A stretch of DNA of 10,288 nt from an uncultured Nitrososphaera sp. (GCF_946478925.1 NZ_CAMLDP010000067.1:1-10288); one strand, 5' to 3'; shown: positions 1 through 5,967, counted from the stretch's first letter. Program-made: numbers and translations. The notes: generated from the sequence alone by a model not told the origin.

Positions 1-164
1 GTAAACGCGCTATCTCTGATTGCAGTCTGGTGCAGCGAGCCATCGACGAAGTTGTCGACCTCTACTGATGCGGCGATGGAACCGAGGCAGATGACAAAGA
101 TGTAGATCTTTTTCAGTCTCTGTATTTCGACTTCTTTTGGTATTAACGCTGGCATTTGTGCCAT
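1..164 (-). CDS. amoC: Ammonia monooxygenase subunit C (AmoC), N-terminal part
   Basis: AmoC is a membrane subunit of the ammonia monooxygenase complex, which oxidises ammonia to hydroxylamine in the cytoplasmic membrane. Only the first 54 codons lie in the window; the gene runs off the left edge. The translation starts MAQMPALIPKEVEIQRLKK, and later carries ASVEVDNFVDGSLHQT followed by IRDSAF. I recognise this as the highly conserved start of thaumarchaeal AmoC. A hydrophobic stretch at residues 20-34 (IYIFVICLGSIAASV) is the first membrane helix. The ATG at 164-162 is preceded by a Shine-Dalgarno-like GAGGA at 175-171, spacing 6 nt. The upstream neighbour on the same strand is a phosphoribosyltransferase, not amoA, amoB or amoX. 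This suits the dispersed, multicopy amoC genes known in Nitrososphaera, but the downstream side cannot be seen. Identity is near certain; whether this is the main copy or an extra one is not known. Confidence 0.95.
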   Translation of the reverse strand, partial: MAQMPALIPKEVEIQRLKKIYIFVICLGSIAASVEVDNFVDGSLHQTAIRDSAF

Positions 165-390
165 TGTAGTTCCTCGCAATTGATGGGAAATCATGATTCT
201 AATTGCTTGTCATGTAAAACTTGTCGTACAACATGTAAATATTGCAAGATTGCTCAGAATGCAATTCCATTAGTAGGGCGTTGGCCGGTTTGTATTTCAA
301 AAAATTTCATTGTCTGCAAAATGTGCAACGATGATTTATGATATTGATAGTCATTCTTTGCAAAATTGTGCAGTCCAGTGCAACATTTTG
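165..390 (-). promoter_or_regulatory. amoC upstream region: promoter and leader
   Basis: This is a 226-nt gene-free stretch between the phosphoribosyltransferase stop and amoC, clearly A+T-richer than the flanking genes. Two TATA-like candidates on the minus strand are AATATTTACA (about 243-234) and CATAAATC (about 342-335). Neither is decisive, and both would give a transcribed leader rather than a leaderless mRNA. In plus-strand terms the proximal part holds two copies of CTTGTC (206-211, 220-225) interleaved with two copies of CATGTAAA (211-218, 232-239). No small ORF here looks like a protein. Confidence 0.5.
171..175 (-). promoter_or_regulatory. Ribosome binding site of amoC
   Basis: On the minus strand, GAGGA sits 6 nt before the amoC ATG and complements the anti-Shine-Dalgarno end of 16S rRNA. 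It stands out because most genes in this window appear leaderless; amoC therefore probably has a real 5' leader. Confidence 0.6.
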
Positions 391-822
391 CTAGCCAGTT
401 GGCGTTTTTTCCCACGGAAAGACTATCCACCGCTCGTGGTTCAGCAGCTCCCCATAGGCGCCGAATTCTTGCGGATAGCGGCTCATGCAGAAAACAAACG
501 TGCAGTCAAAGCCTTGCGTGGCCCTTGACACCTTTTTGTAAATGTCGCCGGTGTCATAGATGTCGTCTATTACCAGATATTTTTTGCCTTCCTGCAGGCG
601 CGGCATCTCCGCCTCTATCACCTGCTTGCCCCTGACCGGGATGAGCATTATCTGGTCGATGCCAAGCTCCTCGGCCAAAAGCTTGGCAGGGATTATCCCG
701 CCGTTTGCTATTGCCAGCACGCAGTCGTATTTGTCTTTGCGTATTTCTGCGGCGATTTTTCGCACAAGTCCCTGAACCTCCTGCCAGCTACAATGTTCCA
801 CAGGTCCGTTTCCAGCCTGCAC
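391..822 (-). CDS. Purine-type (Gpt/HPRT-like) phosphoribosyltransferase
   Basis: This is a type I phosphoribosyltransferase that would join a purine-like base to PRPP in nucleotide salvage in the cytoplasm. The diagnostic PRPP-binding loop is LVIDDIYDTGD (V-I-D-D-x-x-x-T-G). Before it comes an N-terminal SWQEVQGLVRKIAAEI helix and a strand-loop DCVLAIANGGIIPAKLLAEEL, as in xanthine-guanine phosphoribosyltransferases. Near the C-terminus ERWIVFPWE resembles the WIxxPW end of E. coli Gpt. The start is uncertain because no suitable ATG exists. I prefer GTG at 822 (143 aa): a TATA-like GCTTAAATGG lies 29 nt upstream, and the length before the domain fits the family. A TTG at 876 would give 161 aa overlapping the acetyltransferase stop by 14 nt, as in a coupled operon. 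The base specificity cannot be read from the sequence. Confidence 0.85.
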   Translation of the reverse strand: MQAGNGPVEHCSWQEVQGLVRKIAAEIRKDKYDCVLAIANGGIIPAKLLAEELGIDQIMLIPVRGKQVIEAEMPRLQEGKKYLVIDDIYDTGDIYKKVSRATQGFDCTFVFCMSRYPQEFGAYGELLNHERWIVFPWEKTPTG

Positions 823-843
823 GTTTTTTTCATCAAACGCCCG

Positions 844-853
844 CCATTTAAGC
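844..853 (-). promoter_or_regulatory. TATA-like box before the phosphoribosyltransferase
   Basis: GCTTAAATGG on the minus strand lies inside the overlap zone with the acetyltransferase 3' end. Its TTAAAT begins 29 nt before GTG 822. The same GCTTAAAT core precedes the microprotein at 4469 with the same spacing, which supports a leaderless internal promoter. Confidence 0.4.
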
Positions 854-862
854 AAATGCCAC

Positions 863-1717
863 TCAGCCAAGCTCAAGCGTAGTCACGCCGTAGATGCGTG
901 AAATGTCGAGGTCCGGCTTCAAGCCCTTGTACATCCTTGCAGTCTCAAACACCTTGTGCATTCCCACTTCCTTTGCTAGGTCGACTGCCATGCCGTTTGC
1001 CTCAGGGACATCGATGTACACCGGCTCGCCTGCCGCGCGCCCGGCAAGCCCCCAAAAAAGGTCTCTTGCAGCTTGCCGCGTGTCTGCAAACAGGGGCCCC
1101 ACCTTGAACCCCCGGACGCACTTGCGTACGACGCCGTACCCGACAAGTTTTCCTGCGTCCATGCAACCCAGCGCAGCCCCTTGCCTTTGGTCCAGCCATT
1201 TTTCCAAAAACCGTGTGCGTGACGCGGGAAAAAGCCTCTTTTCGTATTCCGCGGCGGCCTTGGTGCCATATTTTCGCAGGTCGATTATGCTGCCGGGAGG
1301 CGGTCTGGCCCCTCTGTCTCCGGCCGACTCGTAGCGGATGTTCCTGTACGCAAGCACAAAACCCTGTCTTTCATAGTCGCGCAGACGCCCTACCACGCCG
1401 TCGAGTCCGACGCTGCGGCTTCCAAGGCGCCGCATCGCGTGGCGCCACAGCTCCATCCCAAAGCCCTTGCCCCGGTGCTCTGGCTTTACTATGTACAGCC
1501 CGAGAAACCCAAACGCGTTGTTGTAAGCAACGGCAGAGATGCAGCCGATGGGTTCGCCGGAAAGCAGCCCCACAAGGTACCCTTCCGGATCAGAATCAAA
1601 GAACGCGTCTGCGTCGTGCAGACCAGGGTTCCATCCCTCGTCGGCGGCCCAATCGAGCGCAAGGTCAAGCTCCTGCCTTTCCATCGGCCGAACTTTAAAG
1701 CCGCCGCGGCTTGCCAA
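863..1717 (-). CDS. Two-domain GNAT N-acetyltransferase (YitH-like)
   Basis: The protein has 284 aa from a TTG start. Residues 7-130 form a GCN5-related N-acetyltransferase domain: FKVRPMERQELD at the front, then the acetyl-CoA-binding motif A VKPEHRGKGFG at 77-87, and YERQGF at 115-120. Residues 185-284 match the C-terminal domain of the YitH type (Acetyltransf_18): GYGVVRKCVRGFKVGPLF, then YIDVPEAN, RMYKG and IYGVTTLELG. It should transfer an acetyl group from acetyl-CoA to an unknown small molecule or amine in the cytoplasm. The TTG at 1717 is favoured because the conserved FKVRP strand precedes the first ATG-encoded Met (residue 12), and a TATA-like TGTTTATCTA lies about 31 nt upstream. 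It follows the dCache gene by 54 nt on the same strand but seems to have its own promoter. The substrate is unknown. Confidence 0.9.
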   Translation of the reverse strand: MASRGGFKVRPMERQELDLALDWAADEGWNPGLHDADAFFDSDPEGYLVGLLSGEPIGCISAVAYNNAFGFLGLYIVKPEHRGKGFGMELWRHAMRRLGSRSVGLDGVVGRLRDYERQGFVLAYRNIRYESAGDRGARPPPGSIIDLRKYGTKAAAEYEKRLFPASRTRFLEKWLDQRQGAALGCMDAGKLVGYGVVRKCVRGFKVGPLFADTRQAARDLFWGLAGRAAGEPVYIDVPEANGMAVDLAKEVGMHKVFETARMYKGLKPDLDISRIYGVTTLELG

Positions 1718-1740
1718 CTGCCGCCATAGGGCTGAGGGAA

Positions 1741-1750
1741 TAGATAAACA
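1741..1750 (-). promoter_or_regulatory. TATA-like box before the GNAT gene
   Basis: TGTTTATCTA on the minus strand has its TTTATC core beginning 31 nt before the TTG start at 1717. This is the spacing expected of a leaderless archaeal transcript. No Shine-Dalgarno motif is convincing before this start. Confidence 0.4.
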
Positions 1751-1752
1751 AT

Positions 1753-1776
1753 CAGCCAGCCAGTCAGTCAGTCAGC
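1753..1776. repeat. Short tetranucleotide repeat (CAGC/CAGT)
   Basis: There are six head-to-tail four-base units in plus-strand order: CAGC, CAGC, CAGT, CAGT, CAGT, CAGC. The run covers the stop codon (TGA, 1774-1772) of the minus-strand dCache gene and the start of the intergenic gap. It looks like a small slippage-prone tract with no evident function. Confidence 0.7.
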
Positions 1777-2629
1777 TTGCCGGCTGCATCGACACTACCG
1801 CCCATGTGTGCGGGTGCGCCTTTACCGGGGCATAGCTTACCCTCATGCTCTTGCCGTCAACGGTCTCTACGAGGGAGCCAGACTTGTCTGCAAGTGCGGC
1901 CTTGACGCTTTCAAGGCTTGAAAAGCTCCGCAGGTCTTTTCTCTCTACAGACGGGTCTCTTGCCGAGTCGGCAATCTCGGTCCCGTTGTGGTCCACAAAG
2001 ATTACCCGCGAGTTGCCTCCAAGCTGCCTAAGGTCCTTTTCTATCTCGTCAAGGTTGGTAATGGCGACCCAGTACCCGATGGCGCCCTTTTCCGTGCCCT
2101 GCTCGTGGACCGGCACTGCCACCGCCACCGTCGGCTCGTGGATGGCCGCCGACATGAACACAGAGCTGACGTACGAGTCGCCGGTGGAAGATACCCCCTT
2201 GTACCAATCCCGGTCAGAGTAGTTCAGTTGCGGCAGCTGCTTTTGCTGCTCAAAGGGCTCGCCAAGGTAGAGGTTCCCATCTGGCGTGAGGAAAAAGATG
2301 CTTGCTACGTCGCCGTACGTGGCAACGATCTCCTTTGCGACCTCCCTCTTGGCAGAGTCTGCGTCCTGTGGTATCCCCATCTGGGCGGTGCTTACGAGAG
2401 ACAGCGAATCGGTATTTCTGACTGCAGGCATCGCGCCTGTCAGCTCCATTACCTTGACAGAACCTGCAATCCTTTCCTCAAGGTTAGATGCAAGGAGGCG
2501 CAGGTCTGGCGAGTTTCCGGTGGGCTTGTTTTCTCCCGCCTGGACGTACGCAACGGCGATGATGCCGGCCGCCGCTATGATTGCCGCGGCAATTATCACC
2601 GGCACGACGGCACTGCTTTTTGAGGACAA
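1772..2629 (-). CDS. Membrane-anchored dCache-domain protein without output domain
   Basis: This is an extracytoplasmic double-Cache sensor-like protein, about 285 aa if it starts at TTG 2629. An N-terminal membrane helix (VVPVIIAAAIIAAAGIIAVAY, split around residues 8-28) is followed by a dCache domain for the rest of the protein. Its signatures are SIFFLTPDGNLYLGEPF, YSDRDWYKGV, and a TVAVAVPV strand, then VIFVDHNG and MRVSYAPV near the C-terminus. Cache domains bind small ligands outside the cell, but here there is no HAMP, kinase or chemotaxis domain. The protein ends right after VVSMQPAS, so it lacks the C-terminal membrane helix of its divergent paralogue. TTG 2671 would add 14 residues, but it lies upstream of the TATA-like box; TTG 2629 sits 31 nt after that box. 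Ligand and partner are unknown. Confidence 0.9.
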   Translation of the reverse strand: MSSKSSAVVPVIIAAAIIAAAGIIAVAYVQAGENKPTGNSPDLRLLASNLEERIAGSVKVMELTGAMPAVRNTDSLSLVSTAQMGIPQDADSAKREVAKEIVATYGDVASIFFLTPDGNLYLGEPFEQQKQLPQLNYSDRDWYKGVSSTGDSYVSSVFMSAAIHEPTVAVAVPVHEQGTEKGAIGYWVAITNLDEIEKDLRQLGGNSRVIFVDHNGTEIADSARDPSVERKDLRSFSSLESVKAALADKSGSLVETVDGKSMRVSYAPVKAHPHTWAVVSMQPAS

Positions 2630-2652
2630 TACGCCTGCTAAAGAGGCCACTT

Positions 2653-2662
2653 GGATATATGC
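2653..2662 (-). promoter_or_regulatory. TATA box of the minus-strand dCache gene
   Basis: GCATATATCC on the minus strand has its ATATAT starting 31 nt before TTG 2629. The same GCATATATC occurs before the secreted protein gene at 4272. Together with the box at 2703-2710 it forms a compact divergent promoter pair. Confidence 0.6.
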
Positions 2663-2702
2663 TCTGTGCAAAAATTAGGGGCTCAAGGTCCTGTGGAAAA
2701 GT

Positions 2703-2710
2703 AATATATC
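2703..2710 (+). promoter_or_regulatory. TATA box of the plus-strand dCache gene
   Basis: AATATATC has its ATATAT starting 28 nt before the GTG start at 2732, so transcription would begin at or next to the start codon. It is back to back with the minus-strand box about 45 nt away, leaving room for one shared regulator. Confidence 0.6.
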
Positions 2711-2731
2711 ATCCGCATAACGGGACTTTGA

Positions 2732-3709
2732 GTGTTGTTGGGCAGGACCAGAAACCTTGCGGCATATTCGGCCGCAGTCGCAATAGCAATCATCATACTC
2801 GCAGCAGCCGGGATGGCAGGAGCCGGCGCGCTAGAGAAAAAGATAACAGAGAAGGAAGCAGGCGACGTGCGCGCCCTTGCCATTGCCACGGAGGCCAAGA
2901 TCTCCGCCGTGGCGTCACTCATGGAAGCGGCCGGCAAAACGCCACAGATGGCCGTCGGCGCGCCGTACGCGTCGCAGATAACGGCCGAGTCCAAGGGCGT
3001 GCCGCAGGGCGCGGACATAGAAAAGAGGCAGGTCGCGCAGTCAGTTCTATCAAGCAGCCAGGACGTGGAGGCCGTGGTGTTCATACTTCCAAACGGCGAG
3101 GTGTACATTGAAGAGCCGTTTTACAGGCAGATGAACCTGACCAAGACCAACCTTGCGTTCCGCGACTACTTCAAGGGCGCAGTGGCAAGCGGCTCGACGT
3201 ACCTTGGCGAAGTGTACATTTCAGCGTCCAGCGGCGCAAGCACGACGGCAGTCGCAGTCCCGGTGACTGCAAACGGTGAGCTCAAGGGCGTCTTGATTGG
3301 CCTAGTCCGCCTCCAGAACCTTGACAGGTTTGCAAAGGACATGTTCGAAGATGACGACGACGGTAGGCGCTTTACTTTCGCCGATCAGAACGGCCACGAG
3401 GTAGTGTATTCAAACAAGCTTGTCTCGTCGCTTGGAGCCGGCAAACCCCTTGCAGAAATGGACGTGTACAAAAAGGCAATTTCCGGCGAGTCAGGCTCGG
3501 CAATCGAGTCGATAGGAGGCAAGGACATGTTAGTTTCGTATCACCCTGTCAGGGCGCCGGGCACAACCTGGGCGGTGTTTTCAATCCAGCCTTACGAGTC
3601 AGTCATGAAGCCGGTGCAAGACCTAAAGGCGCAGGTGTATTCCGCAGTTGCAATCGCGGCTGCGGCCGGCGCAGCCCTTGCGGTAGTAATGGTTGCTAAA
3701 AAATCATAA
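2732..3709 (+). CDS. dCache-domain protein with membrane helices at both ends
   Basis: The protein has 325 aa from a GTG start that lies 28 nt after a TATA box. Layout: membrane helix at 11-33, coiled linker at 35-65, dCache domain to about 287 (FILPNGEVYIEEPFYRQMNL, FRDYFKGAV, STTAVAVPV, FADQNGHEV, DMLVSYHPV), then a second membrane helix at 302-321 and a short basic tail KKS. The domain lies outside the membrane between the helices, as in bacterial chemoreceptors, but nothing follows the second helix, so there is no signalling output in the same chain. It is a clear paralogue of the divergent gene: both share PQxAD, EPFxxQ, the RDxxKG region, AVAVPV and the W-AV-S-QP end. It could hand its signal to a separate membrane partner, or simply bind a ligand. 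Function beyond that is unknown. Confidence 0.9.
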   Translation: MLLGRTRNLAAYSAAVAIAIIILAAAGMAGAGALEKKITEKEAGDVRALAIATEAKISAVASLMEAAGKTPQMAVGAPYASQITAESKGVPQGADIEKRQVAQSVLSSSQDVEAVVFILPNGEVYIEEPFYRQMNLTKTNLAFRDYFKGAVASGSTYLGEVYISASSGASTTAVAVPVTANGELKGVLIGLVRLQNLDRFAKDMFEDDDDGRRFTFADQNGHEVVYSNKLVSSLGAGKPLAEMDVYKKAISGESGSAIESIGGKDMLVSYHPVRAPGTTWAVFSIQPYESVMKPVQDLKAQVYSAVAIAAAAGAALAVVMVAKKS

Positions 3710-3710
3710 A

Positions 3711-3746
3711 AATAGAGGGGCCGGGCACGCGCCAGTCCCCTCTATT
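3711..3746. terminator. Bidirectional hairpin between convergent genes
   Basis: AATAGAGGGG (3711-3720) and CCCCTCTATT (3737-3746) form a perfect 10-bp stem around a 16-nt G+C-rich loop. It lies just after the dCache stop codon and covers the stop of the convergent secreted protein, so it can act on both transcripts. An A+T-rich base on both sides fits a terminator. Confidence 0.65.
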
Positions 3747-4272
3747 GTGTCAGGGTTTTTGCCACCGCATCGATAGTGTAGGTCACTGTAAAGGGCTCGC
3801 CGCTCCTTTTGTGGAAGACGAGGGCGCTTCCGGTAAAGTCAAAAGTGCCCGATGCGATAGGCGAGTCTCCTGAAAGTATAGGGGTGTCGACAATCCCGGT
3901 CATGTGCGAGTAGGTTATCGTAGTCCCATTGATGACGGCTACTGGCGGCTGGCCGTATTCGGCTGTCGGAGTCACGGCAGGGTTGTACCGGTGCATCACC
4001 TCTATCTCTATCGGCTTGCTTGCGGTGAACGTTACTGTACCGGACCATATCCTGCCGTCATCTCTCAGCGGGAGGGCAAAGACGACCTGGTGGGTCGGGT
4101 GCCCTTGGGCCGTGACCGGCGCCGGAGCGGACATGACGGTTTTCTGGATTCGTACTATGGTGCTGCTTTGCTGCTGCGCAGAGGCGTAACCTCCCTGCAG
4201 GACGATTGCTATTGCGGCAGATGCCAGGATGGCTGCTGCCAGGATGCCGAACTTGGTCTTGTCTATAGACAT
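3742..4272 (-). CDS. Secreted beta-rich protein of unknown function
   Basis: This 176-aa protein has an N-terminal signal peptide: a basic start (MSIDKTK), a hydrophobic core ILAAAILASAAIAIVL, and a likely cleavage after YASA (about residue 32), followed by QQQSST. The mature part alternates hydrophobic and polar residues, as in a beta sandwich (VVFALPL, GTVTFTA, EIEVMHRY, SGTFDFTGSALVFHK, FTVTYTID). It has no cysteines and no recognisable catalytic motif; HPTH at 58-61 and H94 could be ligands but this is a guess. The ATG is 29 nt downstream of a TATA box, which supports this start over an earlier out-of-frame ATG. It is convergent with the dCache gene and ends inside the shared hairpin. I do not recognise the family. 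Confidence 0.85.
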   Translation of the reverse strand: MSIDKTKFGILAAAILASAAIAIVLQGGYASAQQQSSTIVRIQKTVMSAPAPVTAQGHPTHQVVFALPLRDDGRIWSGTVTFTASKPIEIEVMHRYNPAVTPTAEYGQPPVAVINGTTITYSHMTGIVDTPILSGDSPIASGTFDFTGSALVFHKRSGEPFTVTYTIDAVAKTLTQ

Positions 4273-4293
4273 GACTGTAGGGAAATGGCATCT

Positions 4294-4303
4294 TGATATA
4301 TGC
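4294..4303 (-). promoter_or_regulatory. TATA box of the secreted protein gene
   Basis: GCATATATCA on the minus strand has its ATATAT starting 29 nt before the ATG at 4272. It is nearly the same sequence as the box before the minus-strand dCache gene, and predicts a leaderless mRNA. Confidence 0.6.
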
Positions 4304-4346
4304 TTAAGTCCCGGAAGAAAGAAACGGGGCGTGTAGGGCTCGGTTT

Positions 4347-4469
4347 TTACTTTGCGTACGTGCTACGCTTGTGTGCAGGCGAGCAATACCCGCAATAGTC
4401 GGTATTTGGCCTGCTGTGGCAGATGCATTCGCACTTGCCGCCTGATGTCTTGTTGTTGAATTTTCTCAC
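4347..4469 (-). CDS. Cys-rich 40-aa putative zinc-binding microprotein
   Basis: This short reading frame starts with GTG at 4469 and ends with TAA at 4349-4347. The product begins VRKFNNKTSGGK; the centre is CECICHSRPNTDYCGYC (residues 13-29), and the tail SPAHKRSTYAK is basic. Five cysteines (13, 15, 17, 26, 29) plus H18 and H33 look like a compact zinc-binding knuckle, with a CxCxC cluster and a later CxxC. A TATA-like GCTTAAATAA lies so that TTAAAT begins 29 nt before the GTG, the spacing seen for its neighbours. Coding is therefore supported by promoter position and non-random composition, not by homology that I can confirm. A basic, Cys-rich protein of this size would most likely bind nucleic acid or a protein partner. 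It is too short for usual gene-length cut-offs. Confidence 0.65.
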   Translation of the reverse strand: MRKFNNKTSGGKCECICHSRPNTDYCGYCSPAHKRSTYAK

Positions 4470-4490
4470 AAAGAATCGTGCGCCCTGATG

Positions 4491-4500
4491 TTATTTAAGC
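4491..4500 (-). promoter_or_regulatory. TATA-like box of the Cys-rich microprotein
   Basis: GCTTAAATAA on the minus strand is placed 29 nt before the GTG at 4469, counted from the first T of TTAAAT. It is the main evidence that this short frame is transcribed. Confidence 0.5.
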
Positions 4501-4503
4501 TAA

Positions 4504-4690
4504 CATGCCGTAAACAGACAGACGGAAGCATCAAGTACTGCGTCGCCCCAGCATCTGCGGCGATGAAGAGTCTAGACGGACCTGAAACAAGATGATGTGT
4601 TTTGCACTCGGAGCCAGAAACATATTATCAATCCTGCACACGCGCAGAGTTTTTTAGCTTCCACGCCAGCAGCTGCCTACAGGGAAAAAA
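4504..4690. other. Intergenic region before the tandem deaminase
   Basis: These 187 bases hold no convincing gene. CATATTATCA at 4621-4630 is the best TATA-like candidate for the plus-strand deaminase gene and would give a leader of about 40 nt. AGGGA at 4681-4685 is a plausible ribosome binding site 5 nt before the ATG. An in-frame TAG at 4655-4657 rules out a longer N-terminus. Confidence 0.45.
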
Positions 4691-5917
4691 ATGAGAAGTA
4701 GCAGCAGTGCCGGCAGCAGCCTGCTTGCCGAAAAATGCGCCAGAATAGCGACAGAAGGAGCTGAAAAGGTGGCCGCAAGAGGCACGTTTGGGGTAGGCGG
4801 CCTTTTGATTGAAAACAATACGGGAAGGGTGCTGAAAAAGGCATTAAACAGAGTAATATCAGAAAACGCGATAGACCCTACGGCGCACGTTGAAAAACAG
4901 CTCGTGGACTGGTATTTTTCCAGAAGAAAGGCGCTGCCACCGGCTGCAGGCATGACGATAATATCCTCCCTTGACCCATGTATAATGTGCACAGGCGCAA
5001 TTCTGGGCGCAGGTTTGGGAGTAATCCACATCGCGGACGACCCCGAATGCGGAGTCAGCTGCAGAGGCCACAACGATCTGACCACGCTGCCGGCAGAACT
5101 TCGGCAGCAAAAGGCGGCGAGCTTCTCCACGTTTGGCCTGCGCGGCAAGAGAGCCTTTGCAGGGCCGCAGGATTCCATCTTTTCCAGAAGCGAAATCGAC
5201 CCGCTTTTTGAAAAGCGCTCCACCAGAGCTTTTACGTCCAGTCTAGGCAGGGTCAGAGGGCGCATAAACAAGAACTGGATTTCTCCAGACTGTCTGGAAA
5301 ATCCTAGGCTGCTTGCCAAGAACAAGCCTTCGTCGCATATCGTGAAAACTGTCAGGCGGTACAACCCGGAGGCTTTTTCAGAGAAGCACACGCTAGAGCA
5401 GGATGCGCCTGGTGCCGCGCTTGGGCGGGTGTTGATAGAAAAAGCAGAGGAGTCCTACAGAAATACAGGATCGTTGTTCAACTCTGCCTGCATTATCGAC
5501 CCGTTTGGGAACATACTGCTTTCGGCAGGCGGCGCAAATTCCGTCGAGCAGACGCCGCTTCTTGACGTTATGCGTAGGTATTATTCGCTGGCAAGCGATG
5601 TAGGAAAAGACGGCAGGCGATACTTGGCCCACCCAAAATATTGCAAGATAGCAATCCTGTTTGGCCCGGCAAGAGATCCGACGGGCTTTATGGAAATAGG
5701 AGCTCTTGGCTCGTTCTTTGAGGGCAAGCTTGCAAAACATGGGCAGCTGGAATACGTCCTTCCTAGGCAAGACGCCTCGGAGCTGGCAGATACGCTGCGC
5801 AACCTGCCCCCATTTTACTCAAAGACAATAAACCTGAAAAACGCTATACGACAAACGCGGGACGGTGCTCTTGTTGAATTCTGCGGAAAAGCGGTAGCAA
5901 AGAGAAACAGGATGTGA
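4691..5917 (+). CDS. TadA-like deaminase fused to a degenerate second deaminase-like domain
   Basis: This 408-aa protein starts with residues 12-125, a zinc-dependent deaminase domain of the TadA/guanine deaminase/CDA superfamily. It has VGGLLIENNTGRVL, then DPTAHVE (zinc ligand H66, proton-shuttling E68) and SLDPCIMCTGAI (zinc ligands C97 and C100). It should therefore hydrolyse an amino group from a base, nucleoside, nucleotide or RNA residue in the cytoplasm. Residues 240-360 repeat the fold with lost catalysis: ACIIDPFGNILLSAGGAN parallels the first strands, LLDVM (D292, M294) takes the place of AHVEK, and DPTGFMEIGALG takes the place of DPCIMCTGAILG, with T331 and M334 for the two cysteines. 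Known single-domain deaminases are about 130-200 aa, so this is unusually long. A dead second half recalls Tad2/Tad3 and the C-terminal half of E. coli Cdd. The substrate cannot be deduced, and no neighbour suggests a pathway. Confidence 0.85.
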   Translation: MRSSSSAGSSLLAEKCARIATEGAEKVAARGTFGVGGLLIENNTGRVLKKALNRVISENAIDPTAHVEKQLVDWYFSRRKALPPAAGMTIISSLDPCIMCTGAILGAGLGVIHIADDPECGVSCRGHNDLTTLPAELRQQKAASFSTFGLRGKRAFAGPQDSIFSRSEIDPLFEKRSTRAFTSSLGRVRGRINKNWISPDCLENPRLLAKNKPSSHIVKTVRRYNPEAFSEKHTLEQDAPGAALGRVLIEKAEESYRNTGSLFNSACIIDPFGNILLSAGGANSVEQTPLLDVMRRYYSLASDVGKDGRRYLAHPKYCKIAILFGPARDPTGFMEIGALGSFFEGKLAKHGQLEYVLPRQDASELADTLRNLPPFYSKTINLKNAIRQTRDGALVEFCGKAVAKRNRM

Positions 5918-5924
5918 ACCCTTC

Positions 5925-5946
5925 ATCAGGGATCTTTTGCCCTGAT
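5925..5946. terminator. Hairpin between convergent deaminase and M50-like genes
   Basis: ATCAGGG (5925-5931) and CCCTGAT (5940-5946) form a 7-bp stem with a T-rich 8-nt loop. It lies just after the deaminase stop and 22 nt beyond the convergent membrane protease stop, so it may serve both directions. Confidence 0.5.
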
Positions 5947-5967
5947 AGGCGACTACTGCTACCACTA

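Noticed and set aside
156..528. Short plus-strand frames in the amoC upstream region (one rich in Cys)
   Set aside because: They overlap the amoC start or the phosphoribosyltransferase antisense, have no promoter at the proper distance, and the Cys pattern has no zinc-finger spacing.
894..1334. Plus-strand open frames opposite the GNAT gene
   Set aside because: The minus strand encodes both GNAT domains with conserved motifs. The plus-strand frames are Arg/Pro/Ser-rich shadows.
1753..1776. Tetranucleotide repeat as a phase-variation switch for the dCache gene
   Set aside because: The TGA stop is at the gene-proximal edge of the repeat, so gain or loss of a unit further along would leave the stop and protein unchanged.
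2683..3108. A minus-strand frame opposite the plus-strand dCache N-terminus
   Set aside because: It would overlap both divergent TATA boxes and is antisense to a gene with a clear paralogue; no independent support.
391..4272. The minus-strand genes with the dCache pair as one signalling operon
   Set aside because: Each gene has its own TATA-like box, the functions do not connect, and the plus-strand dCache gene interrupts the set. I see no evidence for a shared system.
4654..5391. A 245-codon open frame on the minus strand opposite the deaminase gene
   Set aside because: The plus-strand frame has intact deaminase motifs; the antisense product is Ser/Leu/Pro-rich with no recognisable domain or start signal.
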